Part shown: one piece after another, positions 52,576 through 60,790 of the stretch | Position numbering within the stretch: the first letter of the stretch is position 1 | Layout: every line of letters begins with the position of its first letter | DNA from: Pseudomonas sp. Bout1 | Lineage (GTDB): Bacteria > Pseudomonadota > Gammaproteobacteria > Pseudomonadales > Pseudomonadaceae | Direction: 5' to 3' | DNA length: 64,000 nt | Assembly (NCBI RefSeq): GCF_034314165.1 | Contig: NZ_JAVIWK010000001.1 | Location: forward strand, 3,301,001 to 3,365,000 | Notes under the pieces: generated by a model | What the model saw: only the letters and a program-made list of their open reading frames with translations | What the model was told of the DNA's origin: nothing | The model's database searches: none | Translations under genes and position numbers: made by a program

Positions 52576-53504
52576 GCGAACATTTCCTGCGCCTGTGGCC
52601 GGCGCAAGCCTCGGATTATGCGGTGTCGGTGGATTGGCTGGTGATTGGCTTCACGGCCATGATGGCGCTGTTTGTGGTGCCGGTCTTCGTGGCGCTGTGG
52701 GTGTTTATCTGGCGCTATCGACGCGGCCGCGTGGCAGACCGTGACCACCGCCCGCAAAGCAACCTGCCCATCGAACTGGCCTGGATCATCCTGCCGTTCA
52801 TTGGCTCGCTGGTGGTCTTCCTGTTTTCCGCGCGGTTGTTTTTCATCGCGCGTACGCCGCCGGATGACGCGCTGGAAGTGCAAGTTACCGCCCGGCAGTG
52901 GATGTGGAAATTCCAGCACCAGGGCGGCCAGCGCGAGATCAACACCTTGCACGTGCCGGCCCGGCGCCCGGTGAAGTTGACGATGATTTCCGAGGACGTG
53001 ATCCACAGCCTGTTTTTCCCCAGCCTGCGCATCAAGCAGGACGTGCTACCAGGACGCTACAGCATGCTGTGGTTCCAGGCCGAGCACAGCGGCACCTACG
53101 AGGTGTACTGCGCCGAATACTGCGGCACCGACCATGCGGCCATGCTGGCACGCCTGGTGGTGCTGGACCCCGCCGACTACGAGCACTGGCTGACTGAAAA
53201 CGGCAGCGCCGCCGACCTCGCCAGCCAGGGCGAAACCCTGTACCGCCAATACGGCTGCGGCAGTTGCCACGATTCGGGCAACGCGCCGCCGCTGGCCGGG
53301 GTGTTCAATCGCACGGTACAGCTGGCCGATGGCAGCCAGGTGAAGGCCGATGAAGCCTACCTGCGAGACAGCATCCTGTTGCCGCAAAAACAACTGGTGG
53401 CCGGCTACCTGCCGATCATGCCGACCTACAGCAACCTGCTGGACGAAGAGGCCGTGCAGCGCCTGGTGGCCTATCTGCGCACACTGCCTGGAGATCCCAA
53501 ATGA
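52572..53504 (+). CDS. Cytochrome c oxidase subunit II with fused cytochrome c (caa3 type)
   Basis: 310 residues: two N-terminal membrane helices (about 20-47 and 70-92), the CuA domain with His145, Cys180, Cys184, His188 and Met191 in the [13 protein letters not shown] block, and a C-terminal cytochrome c domain with CGSCH (229-233). The fusion marks a caa3 oxidase, which takes electrons directly from an associated complex such as ACIII. ATGA overlaps on both sides. Confidence 0.94.
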   Translation: MSEHFLRLWPAQASDYAVSVDWLVIGFTAMMALFVVPVFVALWVFIWRYRRGRVADRDHRPQSNLPIELAWIILPFIGSLVVFLFSARLFFIARTPPDDALEVQVTARQWMWKFQHQGGQREINTLHVPARRPVKLTMISEDVIHSLFFPSLRIKQDVLPGRYSMLWFQAEHSGTYEVYCAEYCGTDHAAMLARLVVLDPADYEHWLTENGSAADLASQGETLYRQYGCGSCHDSGNAPPLAGVFNRTVQLADGSQVKADEAYLRDSILLPQKQLVAGYLPIMPTYSNLLDEEAVQRLVAYLRTLPGDPK

Positions 53505-55099
53505 GCCAACCCAGCTACCTGCATAAACAAGGCCTGCGCTCGTGGTTCCTGACCCGCGACCACAAGCGCATCGCGGTGCTGTACATGCTCACCGTGACCT
53601 TCTTTTTCTTTGCCGGCGGACTGGCGGCGAGCCTGATCCGCATCGAACTGGTGACCCCGGAAGGCGACTTGCTCACCGCCGATGGTTACAACCGCGCGTT
53701 TACCCTGCATGGGGTGATCATGGTCTGGTTTTTCCTGATTCCCTCGATTCCCAGCGTGTTCGGCAATTTTCTGGTGCCGATCATGATCGGGGCCAAAGAC
53801 ATGGCGTTTCCGCGCCTGAACCTGTTCAGTTGGTACCTGTTGCTGGGCGGTGGTTTGTTCACCCTGCTCGCGCTGCTGTTGGGTGGGGTCGATACCGGCT
53901 GGACCTTCTACACGCCGTTGTCGACGATGTTCAGCAACGGCCATGTGGTCGCGGTGATCTGCGGGGTGTTTATCGCCGGGTTTTCGTCGATCTTCACCGG
54001 CGTCAATATCATCGCCACCGTGCATACCTTGCGCGCGCCGGGCATGACCTGGATGCGCCTGCCGCTGTTCATCTGGTCGATGTACGCCACCTCAATCATC
54101 CTGGTACTGGCCACGCCGGTGCTGGCGATCACGCTGGTGCTGGTGGCCGCCGAGCACCTGTTCAATATTGGCGTGTTCGACCCGAAACTGGGCGGCGACC
54201 CGCTGCTCTTCCAGCACCTGTTCTGGTTCTACAGCCACCCGGCGGTGTACATCATGATTTTGCCGGCCATGGGCGTGGTCAGCGAACTGATCACGGCGGC
54301 AGGGCACAAGCGTATTTTCGGTTATCGTTTTGTCGCCTGGTCGAGCGTGGCGATTGCTGTCATTGGCTTTCTGGTATGGGGCCATCACATGTTTGTGGCC
54401 GGGCAGTCGATGTACGCCAGCCTGGTGTTCTCGCTGTTGAGTTTTCTGGTGTCGATTCCGTCGGCGATCAAAGCCTACAACTGGAGCGCCACGCTGTACA
54501 AAAGTGACCTGACGCTGCACGCGCCGTTCCTGTTCGCGCTGACTTTTATCGGCTTGTTCATCATCGGTGGCGTCACCGGGCTGTTTCTCGCGCTGCTCGC
54601 GGCAGATTTGCATGCGCACGACACGTATTTCGTGGTCGCGCATTTCCACTACATCATGGTCGGGGCGGCGGTGGCGGGGTACTTTGGCGCGCTGCATTTC
54701 TGGTGGCCGAAAATCACTGGCCGGCTGTACTCGCAGCTGTGGGGCAAGATCACCGCGATCCTGATTTTCTGCGGCTTCAACCTGACGTTTTTCCCGCAGT
54801 TTTTGCTCGGCTACCTGGGCATGCCCAGGCGTTATCACAGCTATGACCCGGACTTTCAGTTCCTCAATGTGTTGTCCTCCGCCGGCGCGTCGATCCTGGC
54901 CGTGGCCTACGTGCTGCCGTTCTTTTACCTGCTTGGCTCGTTGCGTTGGGGCGAGCGGGCGCCCATCAATCCCTGGGAGGCTGCCGGGCTTGAGTGGCGC
55001 GTGGCATCACCGCCGCCAGTGCATAATTTCGAAGCACCGGTGACGGTGGATTTCGAAGCGTACGACTATTCACCCGAGGCGCGTCGTGATCCGCTCTGA
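53501..55099 (+). CDS. Cytochrome c oxidase subunit I
   Basis: 532 residues with twelve membrane helices. Haem a ligand His is in [13 protein letters not shown], the CuB-Tyr site is in [18 protein letters not shown], the two CuB histidines are in WGHHMF, and the haem a/a3 histidines occur in [11 protein letters not shown]. All catalytic residues for a haem-copper A-type oxidase are present. It overlaps subunit III by 14 bp. Confidence 0.95.
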   Translation: MSQPSYLHKQGLRSWFLTRDHKRIAVLYMLTVTFFFFAGGLAASLIRIELVTPEGDLLTADGYNRAFTLHGVIMVWFFLIPSIPSVFGNFLVPIMIGAKDMAFPRLNLFSWYLLLGGGLFTLLALLLGGVDTGWTFYTPLSTMFSNGHVVAVICGVFIAGFSSIFTGVNIIATVHTLRAPGMTWMRLPLFIWSMYATSIILVLATPVLAITLVLVAAEHLFNIGVFDPKLGGDPLLFQHLFWFYSHPAVYIMILPAMGVVSELITAAGHKRIFGYRFVAWSSVAIAVIGFLVWGHHMFVAGQSMYASLVFSLLSFLVSIPSAIKAYNWSATLYKSDLTLHAPFLFALTFIGLFIIGGVTGLFLALLAADLHAHDTYFVVAHFHYIMVGAAVAGYFGALHFWWPKITGRLYSQLWGKITAILIFCGFNLTFFPQFLLGYLGMPRRYHSYDPDFQFLNVLSSAGASILAVAYVLPFFYLLGSLRWGERAPINPWEAAGLEWRVASPPPVHNFEAPVTVDFEAYDYSPEARRDPL

Positions 55100-55718
55100 C
55101 GAAAAGCCCTCCGAGCCGTTCGTGGCCTGGGCCCAGCAGCGCGACGCCGCACGCCTGGGCATGTGGCTGTTCCTGGCCAGCGAAGCAATGATGTTCGGCA
55201 GCCTGATCATGGTCGCCTGGTTGCTGCGGTTGCAGCACCCGGACGGGGTGGCGGAGGCGGTGGCGGGGCTGCATTACTGGCTGGCGGCCGGCAATACGTT
55301 CCTGCTGTTGACCAGCAGCTTGCTGATGACCCTGGCGATGGCCGCCGGTGAGCCGCGCCGGGTGCGTCACTGGCTGCTCGGCGCTGCACTGTTGAGTGTG
55401 TTGTTCCTGGGCTGCAAGGGCATTGAGTATGGCCTGGAGATTCAAGAGGGCGTGTTGCCTGGTTTCGCCCAGGCGTCGCATTGGCAAGTGCCCTCGGCGC
55501 AGTTGTTCATGAACCTGTATTTCATCGCCACGGCGTTGCACGGCGTGCATGTGCTGGTCGCCGTCGGCCTGGCGCTGTGGCTGTATCGTTCGCTGGGACG
55601 CGGCACGCTGGCGGAGCATCAGGCGGACACACGGCTGGAAATGATCAGCCTGTATTGGCACTTGGTCGATGGGATCTGGATTGTGTTGTTCCCCACCCTC
55701 TACCTGGTAGGGCGTTGA
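55086..55718 (+). CDS. Cytochrome c oxidase subunit III
   Basis: 210 residues, GTG start at 55086. Five helices of the short COX3 type: [38 protein letters not shown] and [18 protein letters not shown]. It resembles the orphan NorE-like protein at 19432-19995 in layout, but here its catalytic partners are adjacent. Confidence 0.93.
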   Translation: MIRSDEKPSEPFVAWAQQRDAARLGMWLFLASEAMMFGSLIMVAWLLRLQHPDGVAEAVAGLHYWLAAGNTFLLLTSSLLMTLAMAAGEPRRVRHWLLGAALLSVLFLGCKGIEYGLEIQEGVLPGFAQASHWQVPSAQLFMNLYFIATALHGVHVLVAVGLALWLYRSLGRGTLAEHQADTRLEMISLYWHLVDGIWIVLFPTLYLVGR

Positions 55719-55719
55719 G

Positions 55720-55974
55720 ATGAGCAAGGCAGGCGCACTGAAGGTCTACACCGGGTTGTTGCTGCTGTTGGCGCTGCAGTTGCTGTGTGCAACGTTCTGG
55801 CCCCGACAGGGCGGCGTGATCATGCTCGCCGCCGGTGCGCAGTTCCTGCTGTTGTTGCTGTTCTACCTGGGGCTGTACCGTCACCGCGGTTGGGCGCGCC
55901 TGTTTGGCTGGGCGTACCTGCTGTGGCTGTTGGTGATGGTGGTGTTTATCCTCGGTGAATCAGCCACCCGCTGA
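55720..55974 (+). CDS. Cytochrome c oxidase subunit IV-like small protein
   Basis: 84 residues with three hydrophobic helices, matching bacterial COX4. It begins 1 bp after subunit III and is the last gene of the ACIII-caa3 operon. Its last codons overlap the 3' end of an FdhF-like remnant on the other strand. Confidence 0.83.
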   Translation: MSKAGALKVYTGLLLLLALQLLCATFWPRQGGVIMLAAGAQFLLLLLFYLGLYRHRGWARLFGWAYLLWLLVMVVFILGESATR

Positions 55975-56131
55975 ACTCAGGCGCACCGGCACCGATTTGG
56001 CCGCCGGCACTTTACTGCGCTCGGCATGGTGCCAGAGCGGCACCAGCGGGTTGCATTCGGGGTAGTAGGCCGCAGCACAGTCCTCGGGAATATCGTAGGA
56101 AATGATGTCGAACGGACCGACCTGACGCTTT
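55960..56131 (-). pseudogene. 3' fragment of an FdhF/YdeP-type molybdopterin oxidoreductase
   Basis: The reverse strand encodes about 57 residues ending at TGA 55960-55962: GPFDIISYDIPEDCAAAYYP, then ECNPLVPLWHHAERS and KVPAAKSVPVRLS. This is the C-terminal end of FdhF/YdeP-like molybdoenzymes as I remember them. The rest of the gene is gone: the frame meets TGA beyond about 56146 and is replaced by integrase sequence. It probably remains from a gene that was cut during an insertion or deletion event. Confidence 0.72.
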
Positions 56132-56134
56132 ACC

Positions 56135-56371
56135 TCAGGCTCGTGCCTCCTTCAGACCGATGTCTGGGAAGGCGCCGATCGAGAACCGATTCTCCTTGCC
56201 ATGCAGCCGATACTTCAAACGCTAGAACTTGGAAGGCGGTTTTCCTGCTTTGCTCGACGCCCTTACCTCCAAGTAGAGGCCAGGAACATCGCGGTCGGCG
56301 TGCTTGCGGTGTTCGGTCAGCGTGCGGATGAAGGCATCGCTGGGTTTTCGTCTGAAAATGAGTGGGGGCAT
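56135..56371 (-). pseudogene. N-terminal fragment of a P4-type (DUF4102) tyrosine integrase
   Basis: From ATG 56371 on the reverse strand: a start like SDAFIRTLTEHRKHADRDVP then GLYLEVRASSKAGKPPSKF, a TAG at codon 50 (56222-56224) where related integrases have Trp, then RLKYRLHGKENRFSIGAFPD and IGLKEARA before a stop. This is the integrase N-terminal DNA-binding domain of genomic-island phage-like elements. The catalytic domain is absent. No flanking tRNA or att duplication was seen. The fragment abuts the FdhF remnant, so the two mark a rearrangement scar. Confidence 0.8.
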
Positions 56372-56400
56372 CGTTTTTTTAAAATCGAAATTTGCCCCCA
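56363..56400. repeat. 8-bp inverted repeat over the integrase remnant start
   Basis: TGGGGGCA and TGCCCCCA form a perfect inverted repeat around an A+T-rich core, spanning the integrase start codon. It could be a relic of an integrase control or core site. Beyond it, 56401-56512 is A+T-rich with no gene. Confidence 0.4.
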
Positions 56401-56512
56401 ATTATTCCCTCATGAGCTCTGGAAACCAGTGGAATTGGACGGACGAATTTCGACTGAATTTAGCTATAACCTTATGTTAATAAAAGGTTTATTGGGGTTT
56501 TGTGGAATTCTG

Positions 56513-57427
56513 TTACAGGCTGTCGGGGTCGCCAAAGAACATCTGAATTCGCGACCGCAACCAACGCTCCCCCGGATCATTGTCCTGCGACCCACGCCAC
56601 GCCATGTGCAATTCAAACGTACGCACCGGCAACGGCGGCTCTTCAGCTCGCAAGCCGCCCGCAGACGTCAGCGCCTCAGCGGCATAATCCGGCACGGTCG
56701 CGACGATATCGGTACCCGCCAGCAACGTTCCCAACCCGTTGAACTGCGGCACAGCCAGCACCACGTGACGCTTGCGGCCCAGTTTCTCCAGTTCTTCATC
56801 GAGAAACCCACTCAAGTCCCCGGCAAACGACACCAGTGCATGGGGCCGCGCGCAGAAGTCATCCAGGCTCATGGAGCCGGGCATGCTGTCGGCCCGCAGC
56901 AGCATCGGTTTGCTGCGGCGCAATACCTTGCGCTTGGCGTTGGCCGGCAGGTCGGTGGTGTAGCTCACGCCAATCGAGATTTCCCCGGAGGCCAGCAGGC
57001 CCGGCATCAGGATGTAGTTGACGCGGCGCACCACCAGTACGATGCCGGGGGCTTCGGCGCGCAGGCGCTTGAGCAGCAGCGGCAGCAGGGCGAACTCGAC
57101 GTCGTCCGACAGGCCGATGCGGAACACGGCGGTGCTGGTGGCCGGGTCAAACTCGGATGCGCGGCTGACGGCCGTGGAAATCGAGTCCAGGGCCGGGGAG
57201 AGCAGGGCGAAGATCTCTACCGCACGGGCCGAAGGCTCCATGCTGCGCCCGGTACGCACGAACAGTGGGTCGTCGAACAGGCCACGCAGGCGTGATAACG
57301 CCGCGCTGATGGCCGGCTGGCCCAGGAACAATTTCTCGGCAGCACGGGTCACACTGCGTTCATGCATCAAGGTTTCGAATACGATCAACAGGTTGAGGTC
57401 GACACGACGCAGGTCGTTACGGTTCAT
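56513..57427 (-). CDS. mexT: MexT-like LysR regulator
   Basis: 304 residues. The N-terminus (RRVDLNLLIVFETLMHERSV, TRAAEKLFLGQPAISAALSR) and most of the effector domain (VVRRVNYILMPGLLASGEIS, RPHALVSFAGDLSGF, GLGTLLAGTDIVATVPDYAA) closely follow P. aeruginosa MexT from memory. MexT activates mexEF-oprN and mexS. The divergent neighbour is mexS-like, as in PAO1, but in the direction where mexE would be expected there is the integrase/FdhF scar and then the ACIII operon. Confidence 0.9.
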   Translation of the reverse strand: MNRNDLRRVDLNLLIVFETLMHERSVTRAAEKLFLGQPAISAALSRLRGLFDDPLFVRTGRSMEPSARAVEIFALLSPALDSISTAVSRASEFDPATSTAVFRIGLSDDVEFALLPLLLKRLRAEAPGIVLVVRRVNYILMPGLLASGEISIGVSYTTDLPANAKRKVLRRSKPMLLRADSMPGSMSLDDFCARPHALVSFAGDLSGFLDEELEKLGRKRHVVLAVPQFNGLGTLLAGTDIVATVPDYAAEALTSAGGLRAEEPPLPVRTFELHMAWRGSQDNDPGERWLRSRIQMFFGDPDSL

Positions 57428-57559
57428 CTTGTGTCCCAGGCAGCGTCAGTAAACTTGACGGGAGCGACCATATAAGAACAATGGCCGGCATGAATCTTAC
57501 GGGGAAAGGCTGGTACTCTGCACCGGCTAATTCAGTTTTCCTACGTGACTTGGTACGTT

Positions 57560-57575
57560 TTCCGTATATGCGGAA
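57560..57575. promoter_or_regulatory. Candidate operator between mexT and mexS
   Basis: TTCCG TATATG CGGAA, a 5-bp inverted repeat with a 6-bp core, lies in the 248-bp divergent gap about 100 bp before mexS. The described MexT nod-box spacing (ATCA-N5-GTCGAT) was not found exactly; ATCA at 57575-57578 and GTCGA 11 bp later are a poor match. Confidence 0.35.
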
Positions 57576-57675
57576 TCAATGACAGGCATGTCGACTATTA
57601 ACGGCGACCGGTGGTCTTGCTCCGAAAGCCCAGATAGAGTTCATGGCAATAGAGGTTACTTTGACGAGGTTTGCG

Positions 57676-58698
57676 ATGTCCCGCACGATCCGTTTTCACA
57701 AGTTTGGTCCGGCCGAGGTGCTCAAATGCGAAGAGCATGCAGCCGCTAAGCCCGCACCGGGCGAAGTGCAGGTGCGCGTCGAGGCGATTGGCATCAGCTG
57801 GTACGACATTCTCTGGCGCCAGAACCTTGCGTCGTCCCATGCCCGCCTGCCATCAGGCCTGGGCCATGAGATGGCCGGCGTGGTTGTGGCCGTGGGCGAA
57901 GGCGTCGATGACCTGGCGGTGGGTGACAAGGTCGCCAGCTTCCCTGCCGAGAGCCCCAATGATTACCCGGTGTACGGCGAACAGATCGTGCTGCCGCGTT
58001 CGGCGCTGACGCGTTACCCGGACGTCTTGAGCCCGATTGAAGCCAGCGTGCACTACACGCCGCTGCTGATTGCCTACTTTGCGTACATGGACCTGGCGCG
58101 GGTCAAACCCGGGCAATTCGCCCTGGTGACGGACGCCAGCCACTGTGCCGGCCCTTCCTTTGTGCAACTGGGTAAGGCCCTGGGTGTGCGGGTGATCGCT
58201 GCGACCAAGACCAGTGACGAGCGCGAATACCTGCTGTCCCTCGGGGCAGAAAAGGTCATCGTCACCGAAGAACAGGACCTGCTGATGCAAGTCAACAAGT
58301 TCACCGACAACCGCGGCGTGGACGTGGTGTTTGATGGCTTGGGTGGCCCGCAGATGTCGTTGCTGGGCGACGTACTGGCGCCCCGTGGCAGCCTGGTGCT
58401 GTATGGTCTGCAAGGTGGCAACCAGACACCATTCCCGGCCTGCGCAGCGTTCCAGAAGAATATTCAGTTCTTTGTGCACTGCATCGGCAACTTCACCGGC
58501 AAGCCGGAACTGGGCATCATCCAGGACCACGTAGCCCTGCAGCGTGCCTTGCGTGACATCAACCAACTGACGGCTGACAAAGTACTGGTGCCGCTGAAAA
58601 CCACGGTGTTTCCGTTCAGCCAGTTCGTGGAAGCGCACCGTTATATGGACGAATGTCCGTGCCGAGAACGTGTTGCCTTGCAGGTAGAAGCTGTTTGA
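57676..58698 (+). CDS. mexS: MexS-like quinone/zinc-type oxidoreductase
   Basis: 340 residues from ATG 57676 (ACGAGG before it), the same length as P. aeruginosa MexS. MDR-superfamily fold: GroES-like N-terminal domain with GLGHEMAGVVVAVGEGV, then an NAD(P) domain (TDASHCAGPSFVQLGKALGV, VVFDGLGGPQM). It lacks the structural-zinc Cys cluster. In P. aeruginosa loss of MexS activates MexT, probably through accumulated electrophiles (family knowledge). Divergent from mexT. Confidence 0.88.
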   Translation: MSRTIRFHKFGPAEVLKCEEHAAAKPAPGEVQVRVEAIGISWYDILWRQNLASSHARLPSGLGHEMAGVVVAVGEGVDDLAVGDKVASFPAESPNDYPVYGEQIVLPRSALTRYPDVLSPIEASVHYTPLLIAYFAYMDLARVKPGQFALVTDASHCAGPSFVQLGKALGVRVIAATKTSDEREYLLSLGAEKVIVTEEQDLLMQVNKFTDNRGVDVVFDGLGGPQMSLLGDVLAPRGSLVLYGLQGGNQTPFPACAAFQKNIQFFVHCIGNFTGKPELGIIQDHVALQRALRDINQLTADKVLVPLKTTVFPFSQFVEAHRYMDECPCRERVALQVEAV

Positions 58699-58836
58699 TC
58701 TGTGGGAATATTCTCAAGCGAGTATTCCTTCCCCCGGGCGCATGGGGCAAATGCGCCATTTGACAGGATTTAACCTGCTCATCGCTGGAACCGGGATTTC
58801 TAGGTTTCAGCCCGATAAATCACCTGTTTACCCCTG

Positions 58837-58894
58837 ACGCCGCCCTGAATTCCAGCGCGGCGTTGTCGTGTCCGGGCATTCGATATTCAGGGCG
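58837..58894 (+). promoter_or_regulatory. Overlapping alternative hairpins in the mexS-orphan gene gap
   Basis: ACGCCGC (58837-58843) can pair with GCGGCGT (58857-58863); alternatively CGCCCTGAAT (58841-58850) can pair with ATTCAGGGCG (58885-58894). The two share bases, so they exclude each other, as in attenuators. No T-tract follows. A GGAATA-CTC/GAG-TATTCC stem lies near 58705-58730, just after mexS, and may end that transcript. Confidence 0.4.
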
Positions 58895-58993
58895 CGCCGC
58901 CGTCTGAACTGGTTTTAGTCCAGGTTCTGTATCTGTTAATCATTATTCAAGCGCTGATAATTGCCCCTCAACTTTCATCTCAAGGATTGAGCA

Positions 58994-59149
58994 ATGATTG
59001 AATATCTGAAGTCGCCCCGTGCACCCGTTACGTTCAATAACGCCCGGTATACCCGTTCAGGCGAAACACTATTAATTAAGTTGGTTTTGTCGGATGGTTC
59101 TTTAATTTTTAAGTTAAAACAGGGTAGGAGCTTGTCGGACCATTCCTAA
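58994..59149 (+). CDS. Putative 51-residue protein
   Basis: ATG 58994 with AAGGA 8 bp before it opens a frame of 51 codons ending at TAA 59147-59149. The product starts MIEYLKSPRAPVTFNN and contains a hydrophobic strand-like segment (TLLIKLVLSDGSLIFKL) but no known motif. Base composition is more A+T-rich than the neighbours. It lies between mexS and an orphan gene. Could be a small protein or leader peptide, or chance; there is no homology evidence here. Confidence 0.45.
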   Translation: MIEYLKSPRAPVTFNNARYTRSGETLLIKLVLSDGSLIFKLKQGRSLSDHS

Positions 59150-59172
59150 GACCGCCCTTTTTGACTGCGCAC

Positions 59173-59231
59173 CCCGGTTGGGTGGCGCGCTTGCAGGCTG
59201 GAAGCCTCGAAGCGCCCGCTCGCAAACCGGG
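59173..59231 (+). ncRNA. Rod-like structured RNA or leader upstream of the orphan 472-residue gene
   Basis: Three nested perfect helices: CCCGGTT/AACCGGG (59173-59179 and 59225-59231), GCGCTT/AAGCGC (59187-59192 and 59210-59215), and AGGCT/AGCCT (59195-59199 and 59203-59207). It starts 24 bp after the 51-codon ORF and 117 bp before the next gene. No T-tract follows, so it is not a typical terminator. It may be a 5' leader element or small RNA; no known Rfam class is recognised by eye. Confidence 0.45.
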
Positions 59232-59291
59232 CCCGGTGCTAATCTCCATTGAATGTCACATGTTGTAACGCCCCTCAGAAACAACAGGTCA

Positions 59292-59314
59292 GGCAACTGC
59301 CGTTAACGGTTGCC
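59292..59314. promoter_or_regulatory. Candidate operator before the orphan gene
   Basis: GGCAAC TG CCGTTAACGG TTGCC: a 10-bp palindrome (CCGTTAACGG) flanked by GGCAAC/GTTGCC, 34 bp before ATG 59348. The MocR-type regulator two genes on is a possible binder (inference). Confidence 0.45.
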
Positions 59315-59347
59315 CGAAACTGATATTTCAACTCAGGTAGTAGAACT

Positions 59348-60766
59348 ATGAGCGCTATTCACGAACAAGCCATGAACTATGTCTATCAACAAGTATTACA
59401 ACGCTTGGTTGGGCATTTCTCTCGAACAGAACGCACCTCGCTTCAGTTATTGATTCAACGCATTGTGGTAGCGGCAGGCGGCATGGAGCGGATCGGTGAA
59501 TATAAAGTGCTGTTGGCGCATGGTGCGGGTGCTGGCAGCAGCTATGTCTTGACGTTGTTGCGCGCGGCCCAGTTGACGCTTGCGGGCCGGGCGCCGGGCA
59601 CGTTCCAGTTGCGCGTGGCTACCTTGCGCCATGCCGGCATGACGCAAACCGCGCTGGACACGCTGCATCGCGGCTATAGCGCGTTGTTTTTGCATGACGA
59701 CCCGCGTGTCGAACTGCTGATGGTGGAGAACCGCGAAGTGTTGCCGTTCAACCACCTGCGTCCGGCATCGGCAACCGCGCGCGATAACAGTCGGCGCAAT
59801 GTGCTGATGGTGGGGCACCAGACCTCGGGCGATCTTCGTCAAACCCTGTGCAACGACGCCTACCTGGCCCTCGGCGACTTTTACCAGCGCGTCACCACGT
59901 GCAATGGCGGCGTGCATGCATTGGTCAGCGGTGATTCTGCTCGCAAGCAACGCGAATACCTGGCGTGGTTGAAAAGGGCCGCACTGTTGGCCGGTGCAAC
60001 GCTCCCGGAGCAAGAGCCCCTGGTGCTCAGCGGCCTGTTCGCACGTATGGACGAGTGGAGTAACGTGTATTACGGCGACCTGTATGGCGAGCACTACGAA
60101 AAAGTCGACACGTGCGACACAGACGCACCCCGCCACCTGGCCTATGTCAGCGTTGCCGACTTGATGGAGGAGGTCGACTACCCGGGGGGTTCGCTGTTGC
60201 GGCAGTTTATGGCCTATCAACCGGACGAGTTTGGCTTTCATTTCAGCCACGCGAGTTGCGCGAACCCTTTGCTGATGGCCCATCTACGAGGCTTGCAAGC
60301 CGAGTGCCTGCGGGAACTGGACTACGAGGAGGGCGCACAGGGCTTTATGCAGCAGGCCGCGCTGTTCATGCGGCACAAGCAGATTCCCGAACATCTGATA
60401 GCCCAGGCAGCGACCCCGGATGGCCGCGCGTTGTCGGCCGGCTACGCCCAGGCAATGTTTGGCCTGGATGACAATCAATTGAATTGCCTGATGTTTTCGC
60501 CGTTTATCGGCCACGGCGAGCGCCTCGAAAGCTTTTTGCGCGAATGCCACCCCGGCATGCTGGTGGCACTTGCGGAGCTGCACAAGGCACTGCAAGGCAA
60601 GCCGGTGGCCGAGATGCTCGTGCAATGGGCCATCGACATCAGTGGGCTACCGCTTCACCTGCTGCAACACCTCTACCGCAAGCGACCTGCCGCAGCGGTG
60701 CCGTGCATGGCACCGCCGCAGCACGCTACCGCCGCCATGGCAACCCGCCAATTGGCCGGGCGTTAA
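59348..60766 (+). CDS. Protein of unknown function (472 residues)
   Basis: I do not recognise this protein. It begins MSAIHEQAMNYVYQQVLQRL, predicted helical with no signal peptide or membrane helix, and is soluble. Possible landmarks are VLLAHGAGAGSSYVLTLLRA near 55, VENREVLPFN near 127, VLMVGHQTSGD near 152, an acidic stretch YGDLYGEHYEKVDTCDTD near 242 and YPGGSLLRQFM near 280, with the Cys-containing FSHASCANP near 302. Codon usage looks normal. An AGGTAGT site precedes it. It is followed 24 bp later by a MocR-type regulator, so they probably form a unit, and a structured leader lies before it. Confidence 0.8.
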   Translation: MSAIHEQAMNYVYQQVLQRLVGHFSRTERTSLQLLIQRIVVAAGGMERIGEYKVLLAHGAGAGSSYVLTLLRAAQLTLAGRAPGTFQLRVATLRHAGMTQTALDTLHRGYSALFLHDDPRVELLMVENREVLPFNHLRPASATARDNSRRNVLMVGHQTSGDLRQTLCNDAYLALGDFYQRVTTCNGGVHALVSGDSARKQREYLAWLKRAALLAGATLPEQEPLVLSGLFARMDEWSNVYYGDLYGEHYEKVDTCDTDAPRHLAYVSVADLMEEVDYPGGSLLRQFMAYQPDEFGFHFSHASCANPLLMAHLRGLQAECLRELDYEEGAQGFMQQAALFMRHKQIPEHLIAQAATPDGRALSAGYAQAMFGLDDNQLNCLMFSPFIGHGERLESFLRECHPGMLVALAELHKALQGKPVAEMLVQWAIDISGLPLHLLQHLYRKRPAAAVPCMAPPQHATAAMATRQLAGR

Positions 60767-60790
60767 CGGGGTGGTAGCGGGTGACCCGCG

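Noticed and set aside
57575..57600. MexT nod-box between mexT and mexS
   Set aside because: ATCA and GTCGA are present but 11 bp apart instead of 5, and the downstream half does not match.
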